A program made the position numbers and the translations under genes. The notes under the pieces were generated by a model. That model was not told where the DNA came from, made no database searches, and saw only the letters and a program-made list of their open reading frames with translations. From contig NZ_LOKX01000037.1 in NCBI RefSeq assembly GCF_002211285.1, positions 62,001-126,000 of the forward strand: DNA of 64,000 nucleotides. The letters run 5' to 3'. Position 1 is the stretch's first letter. Each line of letters begins with the position of its first letter. Below are positions 15,444 through 24,261 of this stretch, in pieces. This DNA comes from Rhizobium sp. R635. Its GTDB lineage: Bacteria; Pseudomonadota; Alphaproteobacteria; Rhizobiales; Rhizobiaceae.

Positions 15444-18038
15444 ATGTTGGAACGAGTTGGCAACGGATCTGAGGCCATCGTACTGAACCTTGGCTCCGAA
15501 GACGTGACCCATCGTCCGGCATCGGCGAAAACCCTCGACGCCAGCGAAATACGCAAGATCGCTCCGGCCGGCGACGGGCAGGCGATCGACATCTCCGCCG
15601 CGCGGCTGGGCTTCGTCGGGTCTACGCCGACCAAAAGCGCGATACTGGTCGATGCAAAGGCAAGCACGACCGAAACCGGTCCGGGCGCCGATCTCAAGAT
15701 CGACCTCGATGGTTTGAAGAAGGTTGCTGCTTCCGAGTTCGGCAGCACGGTGCCCAACAATATCACTCACCTGTTCAATCCGACGATCCAGGCGATGGCC
15801 AACCAGTTTTATGGGGGAGACAGCGCCGAGGTCCGCGATCAGTTCAAGGCCGACGTCAAGGCGCTTCTCGGCCCGCTGCTCGACAAGATCGGCGCGGGAG
15901 AAATCGGGATCGGCGACCTCGCCGGCAATCTGGAGCGCCTGACATCGCGGTTGGCGGCTCCGGGCGGCAAGGAAGTCTGGGGCTACCGTCATGCGGTGCA
16001 GACGGCTCTCGAAGGCCTCGTCATGGGCGCCAGCCTGGTCTCGAAGTTGCCGGCCAATCCCGAATGGGACAAGAACGTCTCGCCGCTGCCCTCCAGCAAT
16101 CTCGCCAGCTATTCGTTCAACGACGTCATGGCGGCGATCATGGTCGCCACCGGCCTGGCCGGCAAGGGGATCGCGGCGACCGGCGGTTCCGACAGTCGTT
16201 TCTTCATCGGCAGCGGCGGCGACGCCTGGATCGCCGAGCGCATGTTCGGCACCAAGGACAATGGCTGGAGCAAGACCATCCAGGCGCTCGACCTGCCTTA
16301 TATCGACAGCGAATATCTGACATCGAGCCTCAAGAAGATGGGACTTGTCATATCGGGCTCGGATGCCATCGCGCCGGTCGTCGAGCGGCCGATCGACGAC
16401 AACGACGTCCTGGAAAGCAAGGTGCTGCGCGGCTACGCTCCGTCGACCGCCTATGAGCCGACGCTGAAGAAGCTCGACGAACTCAAGTACGGCATTCTCG
16501 GCGAGGCCGTGAAGAACGTAAACCGGGATTTCGTCGCGCCCGACAATATGGACCACCTCGACCGGTTGACGCCCGAGCAGAAGGCGACGCTGCTCTACGA
16601 TCTCATCGAGATCAAGCAGCAGTTCAACGGCTATATGAACCAATATGGCGACAGCGTTCCGGATGGCGAGCGTGTCGGCAAGGACCTCGACGCACGGATC
16701 GAAAAGCTGACGGCCGATCCTGCGACGCAGCAGCATCTCTCGGACATCTTCGCGAGCGGTATGAAGGAATATCTGCAGCGCCCGGAGAATTCCGATCTGC
16801 TCACCAACATCGAAGACGCCTATCTGATCGATATCGGCGGCGGCAAGGCGATCGACCGGGCGCTCGGCGCCGGCAAGAGCTTCGAAGACGCCCTGAAGGA
16901 TTATTATTCCGAGCTCAACACGCTCGTCGATCTCCTGCCTCAAGACTATATCGATGCGCATCTCGGCGCCGCGAACGTCACCTTCGCCAACATCGTCAAG
17001 GAACACTATATCGGCGACGGCCAGGGCGTCGATCTCCAGCCGTTGCTGTCGGGGCCGGATGATGCCTTCGTGCCCGGTGCGACGAATGACGCCATCAGCC
17101 AGCTGGCAAACAAGTTCGCAGAGGATTTCATCAGCAAGAACGGCCCGGCGGACGGCGGCGAGACACTGAAACAGAACCTCGCGCAGGACATAGCCCGCGA
17201 CGTCGACGGTGTGCTGCGCATGGTGCGCGGCGGCATGAAGCTCGACGACGCACTCGCCTCCTTCAAGGATTCGCTCGATCTGCCGCGCCAGACCCGGACA
17301 CCCGCCGGCATCGATGCCGAGGTGTATAAAGCCGGCCTCGTCCATGCCGTCCAGATGCTCAGCATGTCGAGCGTGCTGGTGGCGCGCGGCCTCGGCGTGG
17401 GCGGCAAGTGGACGCTGGCCGATATCGCGGCTGCGGTCGGCTCGGCCACACAGATCGTCGGCATGACGATGGAGGGGCTCGGCAAGAACCTCGACGTTGC
17501 CGGCAAGCCGTTCAGCGCCTTCGGCAATGAGCCGGGCAGTTGGGGCAGGGGTATCTCCATGAGCTTCTCGCCCAAGACGATGGAAGCGGCGGGCAAGATC
17601 CTCGGCGCGGCCGGCGGCCTCGCCATGGCGGGCCTCGGCTTCTACTCGGCGTCGCGGTCGATGAAGGCCGGCGACCGCGCCAAGGGCGCCCTCGAAATCA
17701 TCGGCGGGATTGCCGGCACTGGCAATGCGCTCATCGGCTTCTCCGAGGCGATGCTCTATCTGACCAATGCCATGTCCCGCGCCTTCTCGGGGCTCGGAAC
17801 CGTGGCGCCCGAAGTGGTGACCATCTTCAGCAATGCCGCCAAAGCCGGCCTTGCCGCGGCCGGACTGGTCACCGGCCTCATTGCCTCAGGCGTCGGGCTG
17901 GCGCTCGGCCTCTGGGATATGGCCAATGGCGTGAAGAAGCTCGACAAGATGGAAAAGCAGCTGAACGAGAAGCTGGAGCGGTACATGGGCGAGTCCGTGC
18001 ATCTCGAATTCCGGCCGGATCCATCGTTCATCTGGTGA
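15444..18038 (+). CDS. Large putative T3SS translocator/effector (HrpK-like), copy 1
   Basis: An 864-residue protein starting MLERVGNGSEAIVLNLG, with GGGAG upstream. The earlier in-frame ATG at 15417 lies in an inverted repeat. Order of parts: a unique N-terminus (1-81); module A (82-292), almost identical to a part of the next gene; a helical region with LTPEQKATLLYDL (about 374) that resembles the N-terminal part of the next protein; module B (about 546-685), a distant relative of A; and a C-terminal domain with three hydrophobic stretches, including LVTGLIASGVGLALGLWDMA. There is no signal peptide. Its size, membrane-active tail and position fit a translocator of the HrpK type, but this is an inference. 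Confidence 0.55.
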   Translation: MLERVGNGSEAIVLNLGSEDVTHRPASAKTLDASEIRKIAPAGDGQAIDISAARLGFVGSTPTKSAILVDAKASTTETGPGADLKIDLDGLKKVAASEFGSTVPNNITHLFNPTIQAMANQFYGGDSAEVRDQFKADVKALLGPLLDKIGAGEIGIGDLAGNLERLTSRLAAPGGKEVWGYRHAVQTALEGLVMGASLVSKLPANPEWDKNVSPLPSSNLASYSFNDVMAAIMVATGLAGKGIAATGGSDSRFFIGSGGDAWIAERMFGTKDNGWSKTIQALDLPYIDSEYLTSSLKKMGLVISGSDAIAPVVERPIDDNDVLESKVLRGYAPSTAYEPTLKKLDELKYGILGEAVKNVNRDFVAPDNMDHLDRLTPEQKATLLYDLIEIKQQFNGYMNQYGDSVPDGERVGKDLDARIEKLTADPATQQHLSDIFASGMKEYLQRPENSDLLTNIEDAYLIDIGGGKAIDRALGAGKSFEDALKDYYSELNTLVDLLPQDYIDAHLGAANVTFANIVKEHYIGDGQGVDLQPLLSGPDDAFVPGATNDAISQLANKFAEDFISKNGPADGGETLKQNLAQDIARDVDGVLRMVRGGMKLDDALASFKDSLDLPRQTRTPAGIDAEVYKAGLVHAVQMLSMSSVLVARGLGVGGKWTLADIAAAVGSATQIVGMTMEGLGKNLDVAGKPFSAFGNEPGSWGRGISMSFSPKTMEAAGKILGAAGGLAMAGLGFYSASRSMKAGDRAKGALEIIGGIAGTGNALIGFSEAMLYLTNAMSRAFSGLGTVAPEVVTIFSNAAKAGLAAAGLVTGLIASGVGLALGLWDMANGVKKLDKMEKQLNEKLERYMGESVHLEFRPDPSFIW
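15688..16320 (+). repeat. Intragenic direct repeat, module A copy 1
   Basis: This roughly 630-bp segment aligns without gaps to 19378-20010, at a constant offset of 3690 bp. I count about 12 base differences (roughly 98% identity), mostly in third codon positions. Similarity falls off sharply on both sides. It encodes about 211 residues from ADLKIDLDGL to PYIDSEYL in both proteins. Confidence 0.95.
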
Positions 18039-18308
18039 CGCATCGCGGCCTCGCTCGTCGAGGCGATCGCCGTCCTTCCCCCGCAAATCTCTCCGTTGCC
18101 GATCGTTCAAGGCACGTGAAGCGCGCCGGAGCAGCCGCGTCACCGCTCCCGCAATTTCCTCAAGCTGTCCAATTTGCGCACGAAACCGGTAGGGGTTGGT
18201 CGATCTTTGCATCCCAGACTTGAATTATTTTTCAAAGACCGTTCATATGGTGAATATCGGGTAAACGACCTCATCCGCAAAAAGCGGAAAAGAAAACAAA
18301 GGGAACGC

Positions 18309-21152
18309 ATGTCATCGATCGCACCAGCATCCTCGGACAACGATACGGTTTCTTTTCTCCGGTTAAATGCCGATTCCAGTTCGAAATCCGAAAACTCCGC
18401 AAGCCAGGGCAAGACCACGAGCACCACGGTCAAGAAAACATCGCCTTTTGCCTCTGATGGGACGACGACGGCAGGCCTGACGATTTTCTCGTCCACATCG
18501 GGACAGACGTCCAGCCCGAAGTTCGTTTCGCTCGCCGGTACGTCGAACGGCGATTCCAGCCCTACCGCACCGATCCAGTCCGTCATCGATCTCCTGTTCA
18601 ATTCCGATTTCATGAACGAAATCAACCAGGGCTTCATGGAAGGGCTGAAGGACAAGGACAAGTCCTTCGAAAGCATCGACGTCGTCAAAAACCCTCAGAA
18701 CTATACCGCCGAGCAGAAGCTGATCATGTATCTCGATCTGCTTCAGACCAAGGCGACCTTCGGCAAATACAAGGACAGCCTCGGCGACAACCAGCGCGGC
18801 ATCTATAACGACCAGGAGATTATCAAGGATCTCGACAAGTCGATCGCCATCCTCGGCTCGGACCCCGATGTCAACTCGCTGATGACGGAGAAGGCGCTGA
18901 AGGCCTTCAAGCTGATCTTCTCCGGTTATCGCGTCGCGCCGGCCGATACGAACAAGGATCCTGCCGACATCATCAACGATACGATCGCGCGCGATGAGAA
19001 GATGAAGGACCTGCGCCAGAAGGTCGAAGATGCCTTCGAGCACGATATCGTCAATGGTGGCCTGCTGAACGACGGCCTGAAAGCCGGCAAGGACGTCACC
19101 ACCATTCTCAAGGAATATAATGCCGCGCTCGGCTTTTATTCCATGGTGCTTCCCGACGATTTCGTGAAGCAGCGCTCGGCGATCGCCGACAAGACCTATG
19201 CCGAATTCTTCGACAAGAACGTGCTGCCGACGATCTCCGATCCGACGACGGCGCTCGATGGCCTGATCCGGATGGGACTTGCAGGCGACAAGACCGAGCG
19301 GGAGTTGAAGGGGCTGGGCTCCATCCTGCCGGTGGTGGATTCCGACCAACTGCTCGGGCGCGGCGGCAGCCTGTTTGCCGATCTCAAGATCGACCTCGAT
19401 GGTTTGAAGAAGGTTGCTGCTTCCGAGTTCGGCAGCACGGTGCCCAACAATATCACCCACCTGTTCAATCCAACGATCCAGGCGATGGCCAACCAGTTTT
19501 ATGGGGGAGACAGCGCCGAGGTCCGCGATCAGTTCAAGGCCGACGTCAAGGCGCTTCTCGGCCCGCTGCTCGACAAGATCGGCGCCGGAGAAATCGGGAT
19601 CGGCGACCTCGCCGGCAATCTGGAGCGCCTGACATCGCGGTTGGCGGCACCGGGCGGCAAGGAAGTCTGGGGCTACCGCCATGCGGTGCAGACGGCTCTC
19701 GAAGGCCTCGTCATGGGCGCCAGCCTGGTCTCGAAGTTGCCGGCCAATCCCGAATGGAACAAGAACGTCTCGCCGCTGCCCTCCAGCAATCTCGCCAGCT
19801 ATTCGTTCAACGACGTCATGGCGGCGATCATGGTCGCCACCGGCCTGGCAGGCAAGGGGATCGCGGCGACCGGCGGTTCCGACAGCCGTTTCTTCATCGG
19901 CAGCGGCGGCGATGCCTGGATCGCCGAGCGCATGTTCGGCACCAAGGACAATGGCTGGAGCAAGACCATCCAGGCTCTCGACCTGCCCTATATCGACAGT
20001 GAATATCTGATATCCAGCCTCAAGGGCATGGGGCTTTCCATGTCGGGGCTGATGAAGACGCTGATGCCGGGCACGGATGTGATTGATCCGATCATCGTCG
20101 ACGGCAAGACCGCCGAGGAGGCGATCAAAAAGATCATCGCCCCGAGCCTGGATGCGCTGGCGGAAACCCTATTCAAGGGCAACGCCGAAGCCATGGCGCA
20201 GTACAAGACCAATTTCACGACGATCTTCACCGCCCTCTGGGCGACGATGCGTCCGGGCGGCAGCGTCGAGACCATCAAGGCCGAACTCGGCAAACTGATC
20301 GACAAAACCGCCACCTCCACGCCGGCAGGGGTCGATCCGGTCAAATACAAGGCGGCGCTATCCTCCGGCGTGATGTCGGTGCTGACGGCCTCCCGTTCCA
20401 TCTATGCCGGCCTCAACATGACCAGCCCGACCTGGGACAGCATCGGCGTCGTGGTTCTGCATGCCCTTGGCGCGCTGGCTCACATGGGCAGCGCGCTCGG
20501 TTCGGCGATCAAGGCTTCGAATTTCTCGCTGCTGGATGGGATCGGCTCGCTCGTCGGCGTTTCCGACGAACTGGCGCGGGCGCAACGCAGCGTGCTTTCC
20601 GCCTTCTTCAAGAATACCGGGACGACGATCGGCGCCGTTGCCGGCGTTGCCTGGCTGCCGGTCGAATATTACCAGTTCCTGCAGGGGCTTACGAGCGGCA
20701 AGGGCGATCCGGTCGATCTGATTTTCATGGGGATCGGGACTGCGGCCGACACGATCGGCGCGATCGAGGGCCTGGCCGGCGTTGCCAACATGCTGGTGAA
20801 TTCCACTTTCCTCGGGCGCACGGGCGCAACGGTAGCGCTCGTCTCCGGCGGCTTCTCGTTCGCCTTCGCGGTCGCCGGCGCGGTGTCCTGGGCGGCCTGG
20901 TCGGGTTATACCATCTACCAGAGCATCAAGCAGGAAAAAGCCTTCCACAAGCAGACCGACATGGTGAACGACATGCTCAAGCGCACGGTCAACGACACCG
21001 TCGGCATCTATGCCAAAACAGGTCCGATCGTCGGCGCCAAGGGCGGCATGAACCCCGCGCCCCGCGAACCGGAACAGCGCGAGCTTACGCCTGAGAATTG
21101 GGATGCGATCACCGCCGACGTCGAGAAGCGGCGCGGTACGGCGGTGGGCTGA
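18309..21152 (+). CDS. Large putative T3SS translocator/effector (HrpK-like), copy 2
   Basis: A 947-residue protein with AAAGGGA upstream of the ATG at 18309. Residues 1-90 are rich in Ser, Thr and Lys and look disordered, as in secreted T3SS substrates. A helical region follows (YTAEQKLIMYLDLLQTKATF near 131; KVEDAFEHDIVNGG). Module A is at 357-567, module B' at about 609-737 (TPAGVDPVKYKAALSSG). A C-terminal hydrophobic domain includes GGFSFAFAVAGAVSWAAWSG, and a charged tail ends the protein. The first two regions match the middle of copy 1, so the two proteins are paralogues with a different module order. A translocator or effector role is inferred from size, composition and position. Confidence 0.55.
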   Translation: MSSIAPASSDNDTVSFLRLNADSSSKSENSASQGKTTSTTVKKTSPFASDGTTTAGLTIFSSTSGQTSSPKFVSLAGTSNGDSSPTAPIQSVIDLLFNSDFMNEINQGFMEGLKDKDKSFESIDVVKNPQNYTAEQKLIMYLDLLQTKATFGKYKDSLGDNQRGIYNDQEIIKDLDKSIAILGSDPDVNSLMTEKALKAFKLIFSGYRVAPADTNKDPADIINDTIARDEKMKDLRQKVEDAFEHDIVNGGLLNDGLKAGKDVTTILKEYNAALGFYSMVLPDDFVKQRSAIADKTYAEFFDKNVLPTISDPTTALDGLIRMGLAGDKTERELKGLGSILPVVDSDQLLGRGGSLFADLKIDLDGLKKVAASEFGSTVPNNITHLFNPTIQAMANQFYGGDSAEVRDQFKADVKALLGPLLDKIGAGEIGIGDLAGNLERLTSRLAAPGGKEVWGYRHAVQTALEGLVMGASLVSKLPANPEWNKNVSPLPSSNLASYSFNDVMAAIMVATGLAGKGIAATGGSDSRFFIGSGGDAWIAERMFGTKDNGWSKTIQALDLPYIDSEYLISSLKGMGLSMSGLMKTLMPGTDVIDPIIVDGKTAEEAIKKIIAPSLDALAETLFKGNAEAMAQYKTNFTTIFTALWATMRPGGSVETIKAELGKLIDKTATSTPAGVDPVKYKAALSSGVMSVLTASRSIYAGLNMTSPTWDSIGVVVLHALGALAHMGSALGSAIKASNFSLLDGIGSLVGVSDELARAQRSVLSAFFKNTGTTIGAVAGVAWLPVEYYQFLQGLTSGKGDPVDLIFMGIGTAADTIGAIEGLAGVANMLVNSTFLGRTGATVALVSGGFSFAFAVAGAVSWAAWSGYTIYQSIKQEKAFHKQTDMVNDMLKRTVNDTVGIYAKTGPIVGAKGGMNPAPREPEQRELTPENWDAITADVEKRRGTAVG
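19378..20010 (+). repeat. Intragenic direct repeat, module A copy 2
   Basis: Second copy of the segment at 15688-16320. Here the module sits between the helical region and module B', whereas in the first gene it comes before the helical region. Confidence 0.95.
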
Positions 21153-21183
21153 TCCCGAGCGATTTCATGGCGCCCGATATCTG

Positions 21184-21231
21184 AATATTCACAGGCCCGG
21201 CCGGCTCATTGCCGGCGGGACTGTGAATATT
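21184..21231 (+). terminator. Long hairpin after the second large T3SS gene
   Basis: AATATTCACAG and CTGTGAATATT form an 11-bp perfect outer stem, continued by imperfect GC pairing (CCC/GGG, GGCCGGC/GCCGGC) around a TCATT loop. It lies 31 bp past the stop. The outer AT-rich arms and the lack of a T-run are unusual, so it may also be a binding site or an RNA processing and stability element. Confidence 0.6.
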
Positions 21232-21360
21232 ATCTTGCAATAATTTAAAGTATAAATTTTATGCGCAATCTGGATATTCGCTGCGTTTTGTGGACAAGAA
21301 ACATTGCATTATAATATAATAGGAAGCAAATTTACCTAGGAAGATCGTTAATTCTAAAAA

Positions 21361-21414
21361 TTAACCATCGGTTAAGTTTATACAATTGACCATCCGTTTT
21401 TTTATCCATATCAA
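21361..21414 (+). promoter_or_regulatory. Candidate promoter and operator of the sctI-sctU run
   Basis: TTAACC-ATC-GGTTAA (21361-21375) is a perfect dyad just upstream of a TTGACC (21386-21391), 17-bp spacer, TATCAA (21409-21414) pair. The ATG of the 85-residue protein follows 43 bp later. The whole of 21232-21456 is markedly AT-rich compared with the coding DNA around it, as expected for the main promoter of the apparatus operon. Assigned by pattern only. Confidence 0.4.
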
Positions 21415-21456
21415 AACATGCATTCATTTTGATAACTCCTTGATGGAAGTGCTCAT

Positions 21457-21714
21457 ATGGCCGTAGATGCAGTGAATTCCGACCTGAACCTGGCGCCTGC
21501 GAACCCTGTCTCCGTGGAGCTGACGACCAATAAGACGGATTCCACGGGCACCACCGGCAGCACGACGAAAAAGGTCGATCCCAACAGCGAGAGCGAAATT
21601 CTCTCCGCCGCTGTCGACGCCTTTCTGCCAGGCATGATTTCCAACACCCTGATGCTGAACAACTCGCTTTTCAATTTCGCCAAGGAGGCGATCGACGAAG
21701 GCAGCGACGAGTAG
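21457..21714 (+). CDS. Small T3SS-linked protein of unknown function
   Basis: An 85-residue acidic protein with GGAAG seven bases before the ATG. The N-terminal half is Asn/Ser/Thr-rich and looks disordered (PVSVELTTNKTDSTGTTGST). The C-terminal half is one amphipathic helix, FLPGMISNTLMLNNSLFNFA. This layout fits a small secreted or export-apparatus protein such as a rod, needle or harpin-like subunit, but I recognise no family. It is the first gene after the AT-rich promoter region and precedes the SctI-like gene by 51 bp, so it probably begins the operon. Confidence 0.55.
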   Translation: MAVDAVNSDLNLAPANPVSVELTTNKTDSTGTTGSTTKKVDPNSESEILSAAVDAFLPGMISNTLMLNNSLFNFAKEAIDEGSDE

Positions 21715-21765
21715 CGTTTTCCGTTCATCGCTTGCAGTTGACGTGTACCGAGTTGAGGAATTGCA

Positions 21766-22242
21766 ATGAGTGGAGAAGAACTTTCCGGCCGCGCCTTCAC
21801 GCCGCCCGTCGATGGCGTATCGACAGGCAATGTCCTGAAGACTTCGGAGATCGTGGCGGAGCGGATCGGCCTCCAGCCGACGGATTTCACCGGCTTCAAG
21901 CCAGCCGAGCTCGCATCCATTCCGAATACCCAGAGCCGCAAGATCGCGCCTGAATCGGACGCCGTTCCCCCGTCCTACTCGCCGGAAGGCAATACGAGGC
22001 CCTCCAGCATTCTCGACCGGCTGTCGGCATTCTTCATGCCGGTGGGCGGAAACGGCCAGCCGGAGACGCCGCTCGTGCGGTTTGCGACTGATAAAACTCA
22101 CAGCGGGCCGAAGATCGAAGACATCGCCACCTCGATCGACCGGCTGGAGAAATCACAGCAATTCGCGACCGGTACGACGCTGCTGTCGTCGCTCACTCAG
22201 TCCGTGATGTCGTCTTCGAAACGACTGACCCAGGGCCAGTGA
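21766..22242 (+). CDS. sctI: T3SS inner rod-like protein (SctI/NolB-like)
   Basis: A 158-residue protein starting MSGEELSGRAFTPPVDGVST, with GAGG upstream. It occupies the position of nolB (nopB) directly before the sctJ homologue in other rhizobial clusters, has about the same length, and has a C-terminal amphipathic helix (FATGTTLLSSLTQSVMSSSK) of the type that assembles SctI rods. The N-terminal part is low in motifs. Identification rests mostly on gene order and C-terminal character. The stop overlaps a possible GTG start of sctJ. Confidence 0.55.
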   Translation: MSGEELSGRAFTPPVDGVSTGNVLKTSEIVAERIGLQPTDFTGFKPAELASIPNTQSRKIAPESDAVPPSYSPEGNTRPSSILDRLSAFFMPVGGNGQPETPLVRFATDKTHSGPKIEDIATSIDRLEKSQQFATGTTLLSSLTQSVMSSSKRLTQGQ

Positions 22243-23069
22243 ACGTCATGATCGCATCGGCCCATTCGAGATCATTGCTCTCTTCGTCTGCACGCAAGGT
22301 CCTTCCAAAGACGGCCCTGCTTGCCCTCTGCCTCTTCCTTGCCGCCTGCAGCCAGGACGTGTTGACGGGGCTCGACCAGCGCGATGCGCTGGATGCCCAG
22401 GTCCTGCTCGAACGTGCGGGGATCGCTGTCACGATGAAGAGCGAAAAGGGCGGGACATATGCGATCACCGCCAATTCCGCCGACCATGCCCGGGCGATAG
22501 AATTGCTCGCCGGCGCCGGCCTGCCGCGCCAGTCGTTCGGAAATGTCGCCGAGCTTTTTCCCGGCAACGGCTTCCTCGTGACGCCTTATGAGCAGAAGGC
22601 GCGGATGAGCTATGCCATCGAGCAGCAGCTCTCAGAAACGCTTTCGGGGCTCGACGGTGTTGCTTCGGCACGCGTGCATGTGGTGCTGCCGGAAGAGAAT
22701 GGCCGCGGGCTCATCAAGGAGAAGGCACGGGCTGCGGCCGTGCTGCAATATCGCCCCGGCGCCAATCTTAACGAGATCGACATGAAAAGCCGATCCGTTC
22801 TGGTCAACAGCATCCGCGACCTCTCCTATGAGGATGTCTCGGTGGTGGTCAGCCCCTGGTCGGAGGTCGGCGCGCCGTCGGCTCCAACGGCGGCGGCAGC
22901 GACCGCGCCGGAGCCAACCGCGACGCCGGCACCCGCCGCAGCGCCGCTCTCGATGGTGCAAAGCGCCCTCTCGGCGTTCAAGGGTCCCAATCTGGCCGTG
23001 ATCGGCGCAATCATCCTCGCCATCGGCGCATGCCTGCTGCTGTTATTGCCGCAGCGGAAGGAGCGCTGA
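22239..23069 (+). CDS. sctJ: T3SS inner-membrane ring lipoprotein SctJ (RhcJ/NolT)
   Basis: A 276-residue YscJ/FliF-family lipoprotein that forms the inner-membrane ring of the injectisome. A lipobox, LFLAAC, places the lipidated Cys near residue 37. The ring-building motifs follow: LTGLDQRDALDAQVLLERAG, VTPYEQKARMSYAIEQQLSE, and SARVHVVLPEEN. After a Pro/Ala/Thr-rich linker there is one membrane helix (LAVIGAIILAIGACLLLLLP) near the C-terminus. The GTG at 22239 overlaps the previous stop (coupling); an ATG at 22248 is the alternative and changes only three residues. Confidence 0.92.
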   Translation: MNVMIASAHSRSLLSSSARKVLPKTALLALCLFLAACSQDVLTGLDQRDALDAQVLLERAGIAVTMKSEKGGTYAITANSADHARAIELLAGAGLPRQSFGNVAELFPGNGFLVTPYEQKARMSYAIEQQLSETLSGLDGVASARVHVVLPEENGRGLIKEKARAAAVLQYRPGANLNEIDMKSRSVLVNSIRDLSYEDVSVVVSPWSEVGAPSAPTAAAATAPEPTATPAPAAAPLSMVQSALSAFKGPNLAVIGAIILAIGACLLLLLPQRKER

Positions 23070-23071
23070 GC

Positions 23072-23701
23072 ATGCGCACGCCGCGTTTCGACGGCGAGGC
23101 GATCTCGAATGCGGCAAAGCTCCGCAAGTCAGCCTTGCTCTCCGCGGATATCCCGACGGCCGCGCGATGGGGTGCGATCGGGCCGCTGCTTGCGGGTGGG
23201 ACGTCTCTCTCGCCTCGGCTGCATCGGCGGCTTTTTACCGAGATCGCGGAAGCCCATGGCGATCCCGCCACGTTTCCCGACGACGCCCGCCGCCTGATTG
23301 CCATGACCGCTGGCGAACGCGCAAAGGCGGCACTCTCGGCGGGCCTCGCCTATCATCTCGCAGCCTTCTGCCCCGCGGTCGATCGCCCGACCCTTGCGAA
23401 CCTCAGGGCTGTTTACGGCGAGGAAGCGGTCGCATTCGCTCTCGGCCACATCAATCTTTCCGCGGCAACGCCGCCGCTCGATCTCTTGAGCCAGGAGGCA
23501 AGCCGTATCGTCGAGGCCGATGGCTGGTCCATGCTGGCGCTGCTGGCCGACGAATACCGGATCTCCCCGGCCTGGCGGTCGGCGGGCTGGCGCGACATGG
23601 CGGAAAACGGTTCCGCTTCCCTCTTGAAGAGCCCGGCGCTCGCTTTGGCGGCGGCCGCTGTCGATGAAGTCGCCTCCATACAGGAAGGCGCCGGACGATG
23701 A
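23072..23701 (+). CDS. sctK: T3SS sorting-platform protein (SctK/NolU-like)
   Basis: A 209-residue soluble protein starting MRTPRFDGEAISNAAKLRKS, with AAGGAG nine bases upstream. It stands between sctJ and sctL, exactly where nolU lies in other rhizobia, and has the same length as NolU. No strong motif is visible; the sequence is Ala/Leu-rich and helical. SctK proteins link the cytoplasmic sorting platform (SctQ, SctL, SctN) to the inner ring. The assignment is mainly by position and size. Its stop overlaps the sctL start (ATGA). Confidence 0.65.
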   Translation: MRTPRFDGEAISNAAKLRKSALLSADIPTAARWGAIGPLLAGGTSLSPRLHRRLFTEIAEAHGDPATFPDDARRLIAMTAGERAKAALSAGLAYHLAAFCPAVDRPTLANLRAVYGEEAVAFALGHINLSAATPPLDLLSQEASRIVEADGWSMLALLADEYRISPAWRSAGWRDMAENGSASLLKSPALALAAAAVDEVASIQEGAGR

Positions 23702-24261
23702 GCTCGGAATTTGCACGCCACGACCGCATCATTCCGGCTGAAAATTTCGGCCAGATCAGGGAGGCGGCACAAATTCTGGAGGCTGCCCGCCGGGATGCCG
23801 CCCAATCCCAGGCGACACTTGCAGCCGCGAGCGAGCAGGCCGCCCAAAACGGCTACCGCGATGGGTTCGAACAGGGCGTTCGTGATGCCGCTGCACGGCT
23901 TGCCGCCTCTCTCGGAAAAGCCGAACAGGAGATTTCCAATCTCAACGGCTGGATTGAGGCCGTGGTTCTGAAATCGGTCGGGTTGATCCTCGGATCGATG
24001 GAGGCCGACGAGCGCACGAGGAGATTGGTTCGTCATGCCATCTCTCAGACTGCCGAGGCCGAGGAGGTCGCCCTGCACGTCGCCCCCGAGGACGCCGCCA
24101 TGATGGCCCGGGCGATTGCGGATATCGACCATCGCATCACTATCGAAACGGATCCGCTGATGTCGTCAGGTGAGATCGTCCTAGAGACATCGGCGGGACG
24201 AAGCCAGATCGGCCTGAAAGACCAGCTCGCCACCGTGATCGAGGCCCTCGTTCATGGCTGA
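23698..24261 (+). CDS. sctL: T3SS stator protein SctL (NolV-like)
   Basis: A 187-residue HrpE/YscL/FliH-type protein. The N-terminal half is a charged, Ala/Gln-rich helix (REAAQILEAARRDAAQSQAT), and GYRDGFEQGVRDAAARLAAS is the glycine-containing segment typical of FliH/SctL proteins. The C-terminal half resembles the ATP-synthase delta-like fold (VALHVAPEDAAMMARAIADI). It holds and restrains the ATPase SctN. It overlaps both neighbours: ATGA with sctK, and 8 bp with sctN. Confidence 0.82.
   Translation: MSSEFARHDRIIPAENFGQIREAAQILEAARRDAAQSQATLAAASEQAAQNGYRDGFEQGVRDAAARLAASLGKAEQEISNLNGWIEAVVLKSVGLILGSMEADERTRRLVRHAISQTAEAEEVALHVAPEDAAMMARAIADIDHRITIETDPLMSSGEIVLETSAGRSQIGLKDQLATVIEALVHG

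Noticed and set aside
15402..17345. Minus-strand open frame of 647 codons in the T3SS region
   Set aside because: Antisense of the first large T3SS gene, whose plus-strand product has a ribosome site and coherent repeat structure.
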